Assembly (NCBI GenBank): GCA_964035545.1
Contig: OZ037770.1
Location: forward strand, 1,035,001-1,099,000
Length of the DNA: 64,000 bases
Origin: Bugula neritina
Taxonomy: Eukaryota > Bryozoa > Gymnolaemata > Cheilostomatida > Bugulidae
Reading direction: 5' to 3'
Below the pieces are notes generated by a model that did no database searches, was not told the DNA's origin, and was given only the letters and a program-made list of their open reading frames with translations. This document shows positions 44,746-60,223 of this stretch, piece by piece (the first letter of the stretch is position 1; the number at the start of each line of letters is the position of its first letter). The translations under genes and the position numbers were made by a program.

Positions 44746-45454
44746 CTTTGAGCTTTTATATAAGTATATAGCCCAATACATATAACTTCATGTGTTATTA
44801 TGTTATTGGCATGACTAAAAAATTAACTGTATTTCTCTGAAACATTATCCACTACACTTACTACACCATTGACCCATGTGTGTAAGTTGTAAGTTTTGGC
44901 TTTAGATACTGAAGCTGTTTTTAACATAAGTTCTTTAGTTTTGACAACAAACTGTAACATTGACAGCACCCCATTAAAACACACAAGTTGGAATGTACTC
45001 TACACTAAGCTAAATTTAGGGAGAATACCACTATACACAGCTGGAACAACCGTAGTATACTTGAAATGCTTATTACAGCTTTTATATAACTTTGTAGCTT
45101 TTGTAGCTTTTAAAACTTAAATGAAAGCTTTTATAACTTTGTAGCTATAATACACTTGAAACAAATGACAAAGCAATGAGCTGCAGGTTTGCTGTATTTT
45201 AGTTCAAACTGTGGATTATGTATACAATAAGTTAGAAAAACAAATATAAATAATCTGTACAACTAATGAGATTAAAAATAGAGAATTCTAAAAAACTTAA
45301 AACTTTGTGTCACAAAGCTATATTTTTGAAAAAATATCTAAACTAGTTAGCCTAAATAGAATTTTATATAATAGCAATTGTTGAAAAATTAAATTTAATA
45401 TTCTTTTTTGAGCAAGAGGAATGATGAATTAGGTAAAAGTGACCTTGACCTTTA

Positions 45455-47687
45455 TTAACTCCATCCAACCGGTTTCCACCTAGGCAAGTAAAAGTTGTCA
45501 CTAACAAACCCGCTAGCAAAACTAGTGTTAGGTTTAGCAAACTTTGAAAAGTAAAACGTTTCCCCTCCAGCGAACCAGGCGGCCCAGAACCCAAATGTAC
45601 CTCCGCTGATTATACTGTGGTTACAATTAGAGAGCGTCGCGAAGTCATCATTGCCACTTCCTTCCGCCCAGTATATGCTGTAATTACCTCCGAAATCTTG
45701 GAACATGTCTTTTGCCAACTTGAGACTGTCTGTAGCAGCAACGAATATAACATTGGAGTTGTTGAAATATGATGTCACAGTTTTCAAAGCCGTAGAATAA
45801 AAGGAAGAGTTTGCAGCGCGATATCCGTACTGCAGTCGAAGATCCTCGAGTAAATCCCCGATTCGGATGTGTACGCCAACAAAGATGGGGGACGCAACAG
45901 AACCGAACTTCTCTCTAGCTTTATGCAGGGTTTGGTGTGAGCTCGTCTCATATTGTGGTGTAAATCTGAAAATATCTCTAATTGCTTTTTGTTCAGCCTC
46001 ACTTTGAAAATATTTCCACGATTGTCTGTATCCACCCACCGTCAAGTTTTTGCCCTCAACTTCAATTGGATAGTATTTGGTAAATCCCCCTTCACCAGCG
46101 ACAGTCCAATTTTTCATCATATAAAATGGCAATAGTGGAACTGTGGTGTTGAAGGTAATGAAAAGTTCTTGTAACCACGTCACCCATTCGCATTTGTCTC
46201 CTTCCTGTGCCATTACGAACGTGGCGTTATATTTTGCAGCTGCGGCAATAGCCGAAGCCAACATAAATATCTTATTTCCAACTCTTGCCTGGCCACATAA
46301 CCATGCTTCAAATAAAACAAAACAGTAAATTGTATCCAAAAGGTTTAAACGGTTGGTTGACATGAATATTTAATAACTTAATGAAAGCATATATCAGGGA
46401 TTTATAAGCTGGGTAGTTTCTGTGGTTATCAAGACAAATTGGATTTACAAATTTATGGAACCGGAGAAAAATGTGGAGTTGTCTTCTTTTCTATATGACG
46501 ACTAGTGGTAGAGTTGCCCTACATGTATTATACAGCACACATAGCTAGAAGGACAAATATAGTGCATGCCATGCACAGATTTCTCATTTACAATCGAAAG
46601 TATAACATTTATAAAAAACTTCCTATGAAAATATTTCCAAGCTGCAACATTATTAAAATTCCAACTAGTCAAATGGCATTTTTGAATGTATTCTAATGAG
46701 TCCAGTAATTTTCTTTCCATTTTTTGTAGGGCGTTTTCAAAGAGAAGACAAATGCTTAACATAATATATGGAATAACCCTTACCTCTCTGTGTCGCAACG
46801 AGTACTTTGCCTTGAAAACAGCTGGTGCAGTTTCCAGCATTTAATATTCTCTCTGGCACTTTTGGAGCAGCTGTGGTGGTGACAATACTAGAGTTGGTGG
46901 TATAGTTACTACTCCCACTGCTATTAGTTTTAGTAAGAGTAGTATTAGTGATGGTAATACTAGAGTTGGTGGTATAGTTACTACTCCCACTGCTATTAGT
47001 TTTAGTAAGAGTAGTATTAGTGATGACAATGCTAGAGTTGGTGGTATAGTTACTACTCCCACTGCTATTAGTTTTAGTAAGAGTAGTATTAGTGATGACA
47101 ATGCTAGAGTTGGTGGTATAGTTACTACTCCCACTGCTATTAGTTTTAGTTAGAGTAGTATTAGTGATGACAATACTAGAGTTGGTGGTATAGTTACTAC
47201 TCCCACTGCTATTAGTTTTAGTAAGAGTAGTATTAGTGATGACAATGCTAGAGTTGGTGGTATGATTACTATTACCGGTACGGTTAGTTTTAGTAAGAGT
47301 TTTAGTAGAGTTAGCGGCAGGAGCAGTAACTTTAGCAGTACTAGTACCAATAGAAGTACTACTAGCAGTAGTAGTACTAATGCTAGTAGTACTACTAGCA
47401 GCAGTTGTAGGAGTAGCAAAGTCAGTAGTTATAAGACTAGCAGACTGATGAGTATAGGCTTCATCCACTTGAACTGGTATGAGCGCCGAGTGTTTAAATT
47501 TTCCCTTGAGAGGCTCAGTGTAATACGCTTGATCATTGGTGCAGAGTCTGATACAAGATTTGTCATTGGTTGATAAGGAGTTGCAGTTGCATACGAATTG
47601 GCTAGTTGGAGAGATATTCAGGTAGACTGTCAAGCTGATGAGGACCAGTGCAATCAAGAAATAAAGGACAATTTTCAGGCTCGCCAT
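45455..47687 (-). CDS. Alpha-1,2-fucosyltransferase-like (GT11), gene A, with repetitive stem
   Basis: A type II Golgi glycosyltransferase that would move fucose from GDP-fucose to a terminal sugar, usually galactose. Two exons on the minus strand, 47687-46784 and 46305-45455, joined by a phase-1 intron: 584 residues plus stop. Residues 1-25 have a short cytoplasmic end and a membrane anchor (IVLYFLIALVLISLTVYL). Residues 26 to about 300 are a Ser/Thr/Asn-rich stem with about six 24-residue repeats (phrase TNTTLTKTNSSGSSNYTTNS), each with about four N-glycosylation sequons. Exon 2 is the GT11 domain: CGQARVGNKIFMLA, VGVHIRIGDLL (motif I) and [14 protein letters not shown] (motif III). Gene B on the same strand is a paralogue with the same intron. 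Acceptor specificity cannot be read from sequence. Confidence 0.92.
46880..47270. repeat. 72-bp coding minisatellite in the stem of gene A
   Basis: Five to six head-to-tail 72-bp units (word ATAGTTACTACTCCCACTGC), nearly identical at DNA level, in phase with the frame so each adds 24 residues to the glycosylatable stem. Confidence 0.92.
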
Positions 47688-50600
47688 TCGCCAAGCCCAA
47701 TTTTTCTACAAAGCAATAAGGTATATGTAAGAAACTCAACGGTAAAGTATCTTAATACACTGCAGGGAGAGAGGGGAAGGGGTTCTCACAGGGGCGGAGA
47801 CTATAAGAGCAAAGATAAAGATTGAATTATATCAACAGATCACAGAAACCAACTACAGGACTTTATACAGAAGAAGTTATTTAGAAAAAACTTTTGCAGT
47901 AATTAATTGCTATGAAGCATTAAATGAAAAGAGGATGGAGATTGAGACTTAGTTTTAGGGAACTTTAGTTGTGAACCATATAAATGATCACACCTGACAC
48001 ATTTATAGCCCTCCATCTGTGACTTAATTTATCATTTGGATGATTTACTAAGGATTAACTCAAGTTAATCCCTTATAGTATAGACTATAGTATACATACT
48101 AAACTGATTTTTCAGGATTACTCAATGCTAACCTATAATTCCTGTTAAACTAGCTTACCACTGCATGTATCAAAGAAAAATTAATCCTAATGTTTTATCT
48201 CTAATTAGGCTATCTTTGTGATGCTGTAGATAGCTGAGTTATATTTATTATAGCTGCTGTTGCCATCAACTGCTCATCACAACAAAGTGTGTAGTAAACA
48301 TAAACATACACGTATAAGCTTATAGCTACGATGAATACCGATGTTGAGCAACACTAATTGAATTGCCGTTATCACCAGCATCACTTGCTCTTGTCAATCT
48401 CGTAATGACTGTCAGACTATGTCAACAAATATACTATCTATAACTATAGCATATTTTACCCCATGATTTGCATTCCAAGAAGCTATACCAACTATGTGCT
48501 AGTCATACTAATATATCTAACTTGAATTGGAAACATATCCAACAGCTGGACTTTAGTGGTTAGTTTACCATCATAATTACTGTTGCATTTGGCTAGCTCT
48601 CAACTCAACATAACAGGTGCCGGTGTTTTAGTATTTAACTACACATGTCTATTCTTGCTGCTCGGTGCCTCCTTAGCTAGAGCTAGTCTTAGCATAAACT
48701 TATATATGTCACTATAATGAGATGAGGAAATAACGGTCAGAACCAATTTTAGAAGCCCAAGTGTGGAGTTGAGTTAACAACAAATGAGATATTGTCAAAC
48801 AACGGACTACATGCTATAAGTGTGCATGACTCCAGAGTATGCTACAGAAATGGAGAGTGGTGCATATTTTTAGTTGTACTCACAGCTCTGCTGGAAATGG
48901 TATTATGGAACTAAATCAGCAGACAATAAAACGTATGCTTGCATGCTCTGGTGGAAGCAATGACAATGTTAATGTTAACAACAATGCATGGTGTTAATTA
49001 TGTATATCTGAAGACATTGAAAATGTAGCACTCCAGAATAAGTCAAAAAGAGTTGTAAGAGATAAGAGACCTCCTGCATGGTTGGCAGACTTTCATACTT
49101 TTGATTAGATTTTTATGTTATTAGTTATGATTATACAAACATCACTGGGAGTGTAGATTATGCTTATGTAGTTTTCATTACTGTATTATTTCATTGTATT
49201 TTGATTGCTCACGTTAAGCTGTGTAAGTATTGTAGATTACAAGTCATGGCTTGCTGGTAGCCTTTTAGCTTTGAAAATTGGAAAGCAGTGAGCTGCAACT
49301 TTGCTCATGTTTTTTTTAATCTTCGGTTTTTGTGCTCTAGTACTGCATGGTGAAAGTTTTTGTTCAGTTCGTTTTAGTAATCAATTTAGTTGTACTCCGA
49401 AAGAGTTGAACAGCCGAGGTTGTTGATAGGCTGCCAGGGAAACCTGATGACTGAAGAAGTAGTAGATAGGCCAGTGAAGTTTAGAGAACTGAGTAGGATG
49501 TATAGTGTTGTGTTTACCCAGTGGTCCCGGTGGTGTGATGGTTAGCACACTTGCTGTGGTTCGAATCCCAGTGGAGAAGATTATTTACACTAAACTCTTA
49601 AAGTTTTTATAATTTGCTACAATTCAATCAAGAACACAAGTTTTTCCCTCTTTCTTGCTGCACCTTATACCTCCATCAAGCTAAAATCAGTCCAAGTGAA
49701 AACTTAGACACGCACATATTTTTAATAAAGCTTGGAAACTGATAATTGCTATAATATATTAACTTGAATGTGGTATAGCCACGGTAAGGTTTGTTCCTTT
49801 AAACTGTTTGAAAGTGCACTATATATAGGCATGCCTGTAAATAGTAAATTAAGTGTGAAATATATAACTATAACATAATAATTATATTCATCATAAGATA
49901 TTACTTTTACTTTCATGTAACCCATTATTTGGCTCACTGAATATCATGAGCAGATTTCATACTCGATCATATAGTTATATCATGGTATAGAGATACACTG
50001 CAGAAGTTTGAACTAGCATTTTCAGCTATCAATGTAGAAATCTGCAAAGCTATTATTTAAGACAGGAGGGTTTACCACAAACTAGCATATCTGAGTAATA
50101 AAACACAACCTATGCTGCTGCCGCAATGAAATCCTTATATCACCAAGTGGCTTAATTAGAGTACCAGGTTTTTAACTACAATTTCAAATCAAAGCGTCAG
50201 TGCTAATATGCAGGGGCAATACCAGATATATGAACATAATAACTGAAAGAAAAGGGGGGGGGATAGTGATTATCCTATAAAACAGCCCAGAATGTAGAAA
50301 TAGAGAAATTGGAAATATAGCCTGTGTTATAGATCGAGGATCAATATTACAACAGATTACCAACTCACATCTCAAACCTAAACCCTCGTTACTGTAGAAG
50401 TTGAACTTTCTTACCTGATGAAAGCCCTGAGCTAGAATAGACCTATAATGTGACTAGCTTACCTGTAGTCCAACTGCCGTCACTAAACTAATCAGGCTCT
50501 AGTTCATAGAGATAAGCCGAGAGTTTTCCTATTTACCAACGAGATAACAGGTTCCTATGTAGCTAGAGGTATACTGAATATATGGAAAAGGTTGCTTATA

Positions 50601-53130
50601 GCATAAAGATAATAACAAGCTTACTTCGTTGTAACAATCAGGTAAGATAGTTAACACGCTGGCATTGATTATACCTTCGGTTTATCTACCTTCATCATAA
50701 TAAGCAAGCATTTAACATCAAAAAGGATATTGCTTAATAAACTAATAAATAGTTAACTATAGGTAGTATAGTAGTTGTACTATAACAATCAGAACTATAA
50801 ACTTTATGCCTTAGTAAGTTGCTAGCACACAAATAGTCACAACACTCTGTCATAATTTGTCACAAAGCTGTGACAAGCAAGTGAACACTGGCGATTTATA
50901 AACCACTCAAGAAAGGAATGCCATGAAGTTTTGGTGTTGATAAAAACTCTACAAACAGTAGGTACTTTAAAATTATGTGTTGATTGAATCCTTATTGTTT
51001 TAAAAACTGATTCGTTGATTGACTAAATTTGAATATTATATGTCTTTTCGAAATATTTGGCAGCTAATTCAAAGTTTAACTGTAATGATGCAATCAAAAC
51101 ACAGTAAATAAAACATTATGATATGTAATTATAAGATGTATGTGTTTGCATGTATGGGCAGCACGTATAAATATCAACGAAAAATTAATCTAAACATTTT
51201 ATTCAATACTCTTAGGGCTACCAAACGGGACAAAGCGGAGATAGGTGAAAATTTTATTCAATAGCATGGAGTGGATAAAACACCGCTATGCGTTTAAGCA
51301 CGCACTCTCAGCACACAATTGTAGCTATATATAATTATCATCATATGTACATAAATATATCTACTGATTAGAACTTAAATAAGGACTAAAGAATAATTGC
51401 TGTATACTAATAATTATGGTAATACATTAGGCCCTCTGTAATTACGTAAGGGTAAGGCACTTTTGTTGAACAATAAAATAAGTATGATCCCAAGTCTAAT
51501 AGACATAGTAATAGATAAAGACACCAACTTTATTTCTTACCTTACGGTGTTGTACATTTGATGACATCATATTGTAGATTCCGGTAAATAATGATCCCGT
51601 AAACAGTTCTTTGTAATCCTTGGCAAAAGATAGAGCCACACGGTCAGATGTTTGTTGAGATACAAGCAAACTATTTTGACATTCACCTTGTAAAAGTCAC
51701 TGCAATCGAATGCATTGTTATGTTATTGAAAGAGACAGCACTGTACTACCATGCAATGGCAGCGTATATTATAATCATCACCAATTAACTAAAAGAAAAC
51801 AGATAAATAAAAATAAACTTTAAGTTAGTTCCGAGTTTCCTTAGAAGTCGACAGCCCAGGAGTTTAAAAAGACCTCTAAGGGCTACGAGTGACACTATAG
51901 TTACTGCTGAAGTGTTAACAAATTAGCTCAGCCATGACATTATAAGCCAACCCACTGCATGCTCTAACTCTCAGATGTTTATAGAGATGAAACTTATTAG
52001 GAGTGAAGATCCAATCGAGTGGTCTGACAATCACCATGCACTAATGGAAATAACATTCACAGTGGCTTATATTTCAATTTAAAAGACAGTTGTTTATCAA
52101 CCCCATAGATACAGGGATAAGCAAATGGCAGCCACATCAGGCCCTCCTAATGTTTTAGTCAGGTCCTCAGCCAACCACTAGCAATTCTAAGAATTTCATT
52201 GGTTTCTTAATCATTCACAGAATGTGTGTACTAAGCAACACTGGCCAACCATGAACATGACTCATGAGCAGATTCTGGCCAATGTATAGTTGCTGAAACT
52301 AATAATTACGCTACGTTTCAGTGAGGATAAGCATAGCAGCATTACAGTTATGTGATACTGCTGTAGCAGATCAATTTACCTATTGCCGCAACAACAGTTA
52401 GCTTCTACACTTCACCAGTAACCAGTGAGAAGTACCCTACACTAGATAAACTGGAACTAAGAGTACTGAGCATACTTGGTTATGCTTATAAATTTGAATG
52501 CATGTTTTCTAGAATGAACCATAAAAAAAATAGTAATAGAACTTGCTCACCAATGAGCATCTGCAAGATTTGCTTCAAGTAGTCACACATGAACCCATTA
52601 CTAGCAGTGAAATTAGTGCTATTATGGCAAACAAAAGTGTTTTTCATACTTCTCACTAATTACAGTTCTATAAGCCTAGTGGACCCAATCAATTTTTTTT
52701 GCTGCTTTCTTGCTTATAAGTGAACTATATACAACCTGTTGTTAAATTAATAAATCGTCATATTATGTTTTGTATTCTGCAATTCATACTCTCAGCCCAG
52801 GAAACGAAAAAAAAGCAAATTATATTAGCATTTGGTAATGCAACATTGTATATATACTTACATGTAGAATTTACAACGTACAAACCTGGCCCTTCTTACT
52901 CCTTAAATCTTGAGATGTGGCCCGATTTCAAAAACATTTGCCCATCCTTGCGGCATAGAACTTTTTTCAAAGAAATGGTGTAATGACAAACCATAATATT
53001 CAATACCATGGTACTTTTAAAACGCCATCGAAGTTATAATTGAATGAAAGTTAAAAGTCAGAATGTTGTGTTGAACTGTACGCATCATGCAAGGTTTTAC
53101 GTTGTGAAAATAATGCAGGATCCTTAAAAT
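47688..53130. other. Intergenic between fucosyltransferase gene A and the TA/ribozyme region
   Basis: AT-rich, no supported gene apart from a family A SINE at 49405-49590. Frames such as 52720-52983 show no domain or splice context. Confidence 0.5.
49405..49590 (+). mobile_element. tRNA-derived SINE, family A (body then head)
   Basis: Body (GATGACTGAAGAAGTAGTAG, then GTGTTGTGTTTACCC) is followed by a tRNA-like head with A box TGGTGTGATGGTTAGCAC and B box GGTTCGAATCC. The same order as the 3' half of the array at 6217-6400. Confidence 0.72.
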
Positions 53131-53135
53131 ATTAG

Positions 53136-53258
<123 letters not shown>

Positions 53259-53470
53259 GCTCTCACTTAATGCTCAGCAATGACATTCAGTGATTGAGCT
53301 CTCTCACCATGGTCACAAACTCAAGCTGCTAGCATTTTGCAAGGCTCGTGACTCCTAGGCGACCCCTAGAGTCACTTGAGCTCTCTGGCTTGAGTTTACA
53401 CACCTTTTAAATATGCTTTAGTAGAAACATAAGTTTTACTATTGCGAAGGTGTGGGCCATGGCACTCTGT

Positions 53471-53517
53471 TCTGTGCTGATGAGGGGACAAACCCCGAAA
53501 CAGCTGCTGTCCACAGA
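53471..53517 (+). ncRNA. Hammerhead ribozyme, type I (Penelope-like-element kind)
   Basis: Core CTGATGA at 53477-53483 and GAAA at 53497-53500. Stem I: TCTGTG (53471-53476) pairs with CACAGA (53512-53517). Stem II: GGGG (53484-53487) pairs with CCCC (53493-53496) over an ACAAA loop. Stem III: A-CAG (53500-53503) pairs with CTG-T (53507-53510) over a 3-nt loop. The cleavage triplet is GTC, with the cut after 53511. Short stem III is typical of hammerheads reported in Penelope-like retroelement repeats. A second, half copy (60275-60311, minus) lacks the CTGATGA side. It is followed at once by (TA)n. Confidence 0.88.
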
Positions 53518-53522
53518 TTGAG

Positions 53523-53735
<213 letters not shown>

Positions 53736-53813
53736 AAATGAGTGTTTATAAAACGTTACTAGAGTGCTCTATAGAAATAAATCTAGAGCACTGAAATAGA
53801 ATCATAGTGGCTA

Positions 53814-56774
<2,961 letters not shown>

Positions 56775-57004
56775 CTGAAAATAGAGAGCAGCTATATAAA
56801 AAGTCTAATATTACAGGAACACCCAACATATATTACAAATTCTTTTCATAAAACTGTATTATATATAACATACAATTATACTCCCATTACATATTGGGCA
56901 ACACCATGCAGTGCTATTAGTACTGGTATATTATACAAACTTTTTGGAGATGCAAATTATAATGATTTCTCAAAAAGAAAAGTAATTTTCCCTATAAGGT
57001 TCAA

Positions 57005-57240
57005 CTAGAGGGGGGCAGGCAACTGAGGGCCCCAGGGTCACCTGTGGCCCTTTGCCCATTTTTCAGTGGCCCTTTTAATGCTTAAGCTAAGTAAAAACTG
57101 TTTATATATGCATATAGGCTCGATGCCAATTTATACCCAGATATAATAAAATTTAGTAGTGTAAAATATTGTGGCCCTTTGTTTTGGCTGATTTCTGAAC
57201 TTGGCCGTCATGCAAAAGAAGTTGCCTGCCCTTGAACTAG
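57005..57240. mobile_element. hAT-like MITE
   Basis: The left end GGGGGGCAGGCAACT and right end (other strand) AAGGGCAGGCAACTTCTTTT are inverted and resemble hAT termini (CAGGGG..GGCAAC). AACTAGA flanks both sides as a likely 7-8 bp target duplicate. No coding capacity. Worn relative at 43485-43720. Confidence 0.7.
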
Positions 57241-57299
57241 AACCGAGTCTTACAAGAGTGGAACATCTGACACTAGTTTTTACGGGACGGAGCAATATT

Positions 57300-57396
57300 C
57301 CGAAGGCCCATTAGTCCGAAGGTCCATTAGTCCGAAGGTCCATTAGTCCGAAGGTCCATTAGTCCGAAGGTCCATTAGTCCGAAGGTCCATTAGTC
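57300..57396. repeat. 16-bp minisatellite, unit CCATTAGTCCGAAGGT
   Basis: Six units in tandem, the first with CCC in place of TCC. Words of the unit recur at 23190-23215 and 22262-22285. Confidence 0.92.
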
Positions 57397-57851
57397 CGAA
57401 AATTAGTAGACACATGATAGTAAAGAGCATCCTCACTGCGAATATCATTGATTTCACTCACAATATAGTTTAAGTTCTTGCTCTGTTAATACTGTATGTG
57501 GGTGGCCTGCGTGTTGCCTACTTGTGATTGTTTAGCCTGAGATTACACTATGACCAGAAAACAGCTGCATCATCTATCAACATTCCATTACGGCTGCTTT
57601 ATAAACAAAGTACACAGCAAGCTATTCACTAGCTTGTCAGCTAACAAGCCTGTAATTAATAATGTAATAAAAATCACATTTGCAGTGTATAAATCACTTA
57701 TATTTTATAGAAAATCTATAAAAGCTATTGAAAATTTCAAAAAAGTTGCTTTGAGGAACAGAAAGATCTACAACATGGTTTTTAAATTTCGATTCTATAG
57801 CACAATTAGGTGAGGTTTTATTTGGCTCGACTGAATTCTTATATACTAATA

Positions 57852-58088
57852 GTGTGGCCCCAGCCAGGCAGTTACATCTAGAAGGTTGCCCTTATCTACA
57901 TATCTTATGGATATGTTTGGTTTGGTATATTATGGTGTGCAGCTTTGGTTATTTGATTTTAGAGTAGTGTCCAGGATGTTTATAATTTTTAGTTTTCAAT
58001 GCATTTTTACAGATATCCCTAATTAAAGATATTTTTAATTACAAAGAGATATTTTCAATTGAAATAGATATATGTATAATTTAATTAA
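57852..58088. repeat. Left terminal inverted repeat of the MULE
   Basis: Inverted match to 63771-64000. Alignment starts at CCCAGCCAGG (57858) because the right copy is cut there by the window; the true end may be a few bases further out (GTGTGGCCCC). Confidence 0.85.
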
Positions 58089-58788
58089 TATAATAATGCA
58101 GTTTAGCAGCTTACAGATAATTAAAGAGATTGTATGTGATACCAAATAATTAACTACCAAGCCAGAGATTTATACTATTACATTCAATAGCAAAATTCTA
58201 AAACAAACCATTATTTTTTGATGCTAACTTCAAATGCAACCTTTTTTTATAAGTTATGAGGTGCCCGGTAATTTTTTACAAAAATACAGTACAGTAGACA
58301 CAAAATGTTTGCTTGGCTTTAATTTTACCGGTTTCATGTTTTTACTTTAGTTGTTCAGTTTATAAATAGTCAACATTAAGGGCCTATATAAGCTGACTGA
58401 CTGTAGCTAGAACAGAATTGCAGTCCCCTGTCATTTTTACACTAACTGTAAAATAAGTAATACTTATTAAATGCTAGTAATTTATATAAAAATAGCCAAA
58501 AACAAAAAAATAATAAAAAAACTAATACAAAAAGTTACAATTAACCTGTTCTATTGAAGCACATTCCAACATTAAATAAATAATAAATTTTATAAATGAT
58601 AAAAAGATTTATAATGAATTTTTTAAAATTATATTTAGCAAACATCAGTATATCCTAGATGCAAAATTACAATGGTTTGCTAGAAACAACACCGGCATGG
58701 TAGTCCCTAGTAACTTAAGTCTTAAATCGAAACTTGGAGGAAGATTTTACCTATTTTCATTTAGTTATGAGTAGCCTATATATATGAG

Positions 58789-58801
58789 TAGCATATATAT
58801 T

Positions 58802-58856
<55 letters not shown>
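58789..58856. repeat. (TA)n-(GT)n microsatellite
   Basis: TA tract passing into about 14 GT units, directly before the MITE inverted repeat. Confidence 0.92.
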
Positions 58857-58858
<2 letters not shown>

Positions 58859-59213
58859 CAGTAGCTGGCAGCATGTTTACATGCACACTGTGTGTATGCT
58901 GTTTCATAGTCCATCGTCATAGCATATTAATAGCTCCTAAACAAATAAACAAAAATGATGTGTTCCAGATCCCATTGATCACCCAAATTGCACCACCAGC
59001 CCCAAGTAATTCCAAATAAGGGAACAGAAATATTCTGGCGGATTTGTTGTCTTAGGCTTTTGCAATACACTTGATTCATTGATTGTGGCTTTTGCTGCGC
59101 AGTTGTAGGAATTTATTGTTTTGTTTAGGAGCTATTAATATGCTATGACGATGGACTATGAAACACGCATACACACAGTGTGCATGTAAACATGCTGCCA
59201 GCTACTGCTACGA
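58853..59213. mobile_element. MITE with about 100-bp inverted repeats
   Basis: The left arm (GTAGCAGTAGCTGGCAGCAT through ATTAATAGCTCCTAAACAAA) is repeated inverted at 59120-59213 with one or two differences. The spacer of about 165 bp has no frame. Both outer ends abut TA/GT tracts, so the insertion target was probably a TA repeat. It lies within the MULE. Confidence 0.82.
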
Positions 59214-59215
59214 TA

Positions 59216-59221
59216 TGTGTA

Positions 59222-59304
<83 letters not shown>

Positions 59305-59305
59305 T
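59216..59305. repeat. (TA)n microsatellite between MITE and Penelope-like fragment
   Basis: About 90 bp of TA, bordered left by the MITE end and right by the inverted arm of the Penelope-like fragment. Confidence 0.93.
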
Positions 59306-59356
59306 ATAAGTATAAAGGTTGCAATTGACTAAGATATTTTATTTAAAATCAATTAT

Positions 59357-59410
59357 ATCACCTACAAATTTGTTTCGTAGCATGAAATTACTGCCACTCA
59401 TCAGGGTGAT
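59357..59410 (-). ncRNA. Hammerhead ribozyme, left (inverted) arm of Penelope-like fragment
   Basis: Minus-strand copy of the ribozyme at 60044-60097. ATCACC (59410-59405) and GGTGAT (59362-59357) form stem I, CTGATGA is at 59404-59398, stem II is GTGGCA/TGCTAC, then GAAA, the self-complementary CAAATTTG stem III and triplet GTA. No difference from the right-arm copy within the core by eye. Confidence 0.87.
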
Positions 59411-59499
59411 GTATAAAATAGTGAAACAACAGAATTGGAATGTAAAAAATGTATGGATTTAAAATATAGCTAGAGTATTAAAAGCAAAAATAGGCATTA

Positions 59500-59933
59500 T
59501 CATAAAACATGCAATTGCATAAGGAAACCAAGCTGCCCACTGAATGGCAAGTGCTTACTCTCTAATATTATCTACCAGGCCACCATAACATCACCAAACA
59601 GCTCAAATACATACATCGGACTATGTGAAACCAACTTTAAAAAGCGCCTATACAATCACACCTGCTCTTTTAAGCATAAAAGAAACAGAAATGCAACAGA
59701 GTTGAGTAAGCATATAATTATGGTATCTAAATGACAAAGGCACCAGCTACACAATCAACTGGAAGATCATTAGTCATGTGCCCAGCTATAACCCCAACTC
59801 TAAACGTTGCATGCTATGCATTTTAGAAAAATATTATATTATATGCAAACCCAGTCTATGTACATTAAATAAAAGATCTGAGTTAACATCAACATGCAGG
59901 CATAGCTCTAAATTTTACTTGAACCGGTTCTAA
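59500..59933 (+). pseudogene. Penelope-like element ORF, C-terminal GIY-YIG endonuclease remnant
   Basis: The frame reads CNCIRKPSCPLNGKCL, then IIYQATI and TYIGLCETNFKKRLYNHT. These are the Cys-rich linker and the GIY-YIG-type nuclease core that cuts target DNA for Penelope-like retrotransposons. After SKHI a 4-bp insertion near 59712 shifts the frame. Reading then continues with NWKIISHVPSYNP, SKRCMLCILEKYYIIC and LTSTCRHSSKF to a stop at 59931-59933. The element is 5'-truncated (no RT) and the shift makes even this domain non-functional. Confidence 0.85.
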
Positions 59934-60043
59934 TACATGAGCTTTGTTTTAAGATAATGCCTATTTTTGCTTTTAATACTCTAGCTATATCTTAAATCCA
60001 TACATTTTTTACATTCCAATTCTGTTGTTTCACTATTTTATAC

Positions 60044-60097
60044 ATCACCCTGATGAGTGGCAGTAATTTCATGCTACGAAACAAATTTGTAGGTGAT
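60044..60097 (+). ncRNA. Hammerhead ribozyme, right arm of Penelope-like fragment
   Basis: Stem I: ATCACC (60044-60049) pairs with GGTGAT (60092-60097). Core CTGATGA 60050-60056. Stem II: GTGGCA (60057-60062) pairs with TGCTAC (60072-60077) over a 9-nt loop. GAAA 60078-60081. Stem III is the palindrome CAAATTTG (60082-60089), too short for a stable monomer hairpin but able to pair fully between two copies. Triplet GTA, cut after 60091. This is the dimer-favouring design described for Penelope-like hammerheads. Same strand as the GIY-YIG remnant. Confidence 0.9.
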
Positions 60098-60219
60098 ATA
60101 ATTGATTTTAAATAAAAGATCTTAATCAATTACAACTTTCACACTTATAGTATTTAGCTCAATTTTCATAGAAAATTTTGAGCACTATTTGATAACTGGT
60201 ATCATAATATACATTTTAC

Positions 60220-60223
<4 letters not shown>

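Larger units (their letters stand above)
43139..45454. other. Intergenic, two small repeats, no gene seen
   Basis: AT-rich. Holds an hAT-like repeat (43485-43720) and a family B SINE (44535-44745). Short frames here show no family likeness. Confidence 0.5.
59305..60150 (+). mobile_element. Penelope-like element 3' fragment with inverted terminal arms
   Basis: Arms of about 200 bp (59305-59507 and 59950-60150) are inverted repeats of each other with only a few differences. Between them is the end of a Penelope-type ORF (GIY-YIG endonuclease). Each arm encodes a hammerhead ribozyme. Penelope-like elements are known to be flanked by such repeats, often with one copy inverted and with 5' truncation. 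Reverse transcriptase is absent here. Confidence 0.82.

Noticed and set aside
52720-52983. 87-codon frame in the 47.7-53.1 kb intergenic region
   Set aside because: Apparent start is not convincing and no homologous family is recognised; base composition fits random AT-rich DNA.
57550-57813. 87-codon plus-strand frame before the MULE
   Set aside because: Lys/Ile/Phe-rich AT-driven frame without domain, splice or repeat support.
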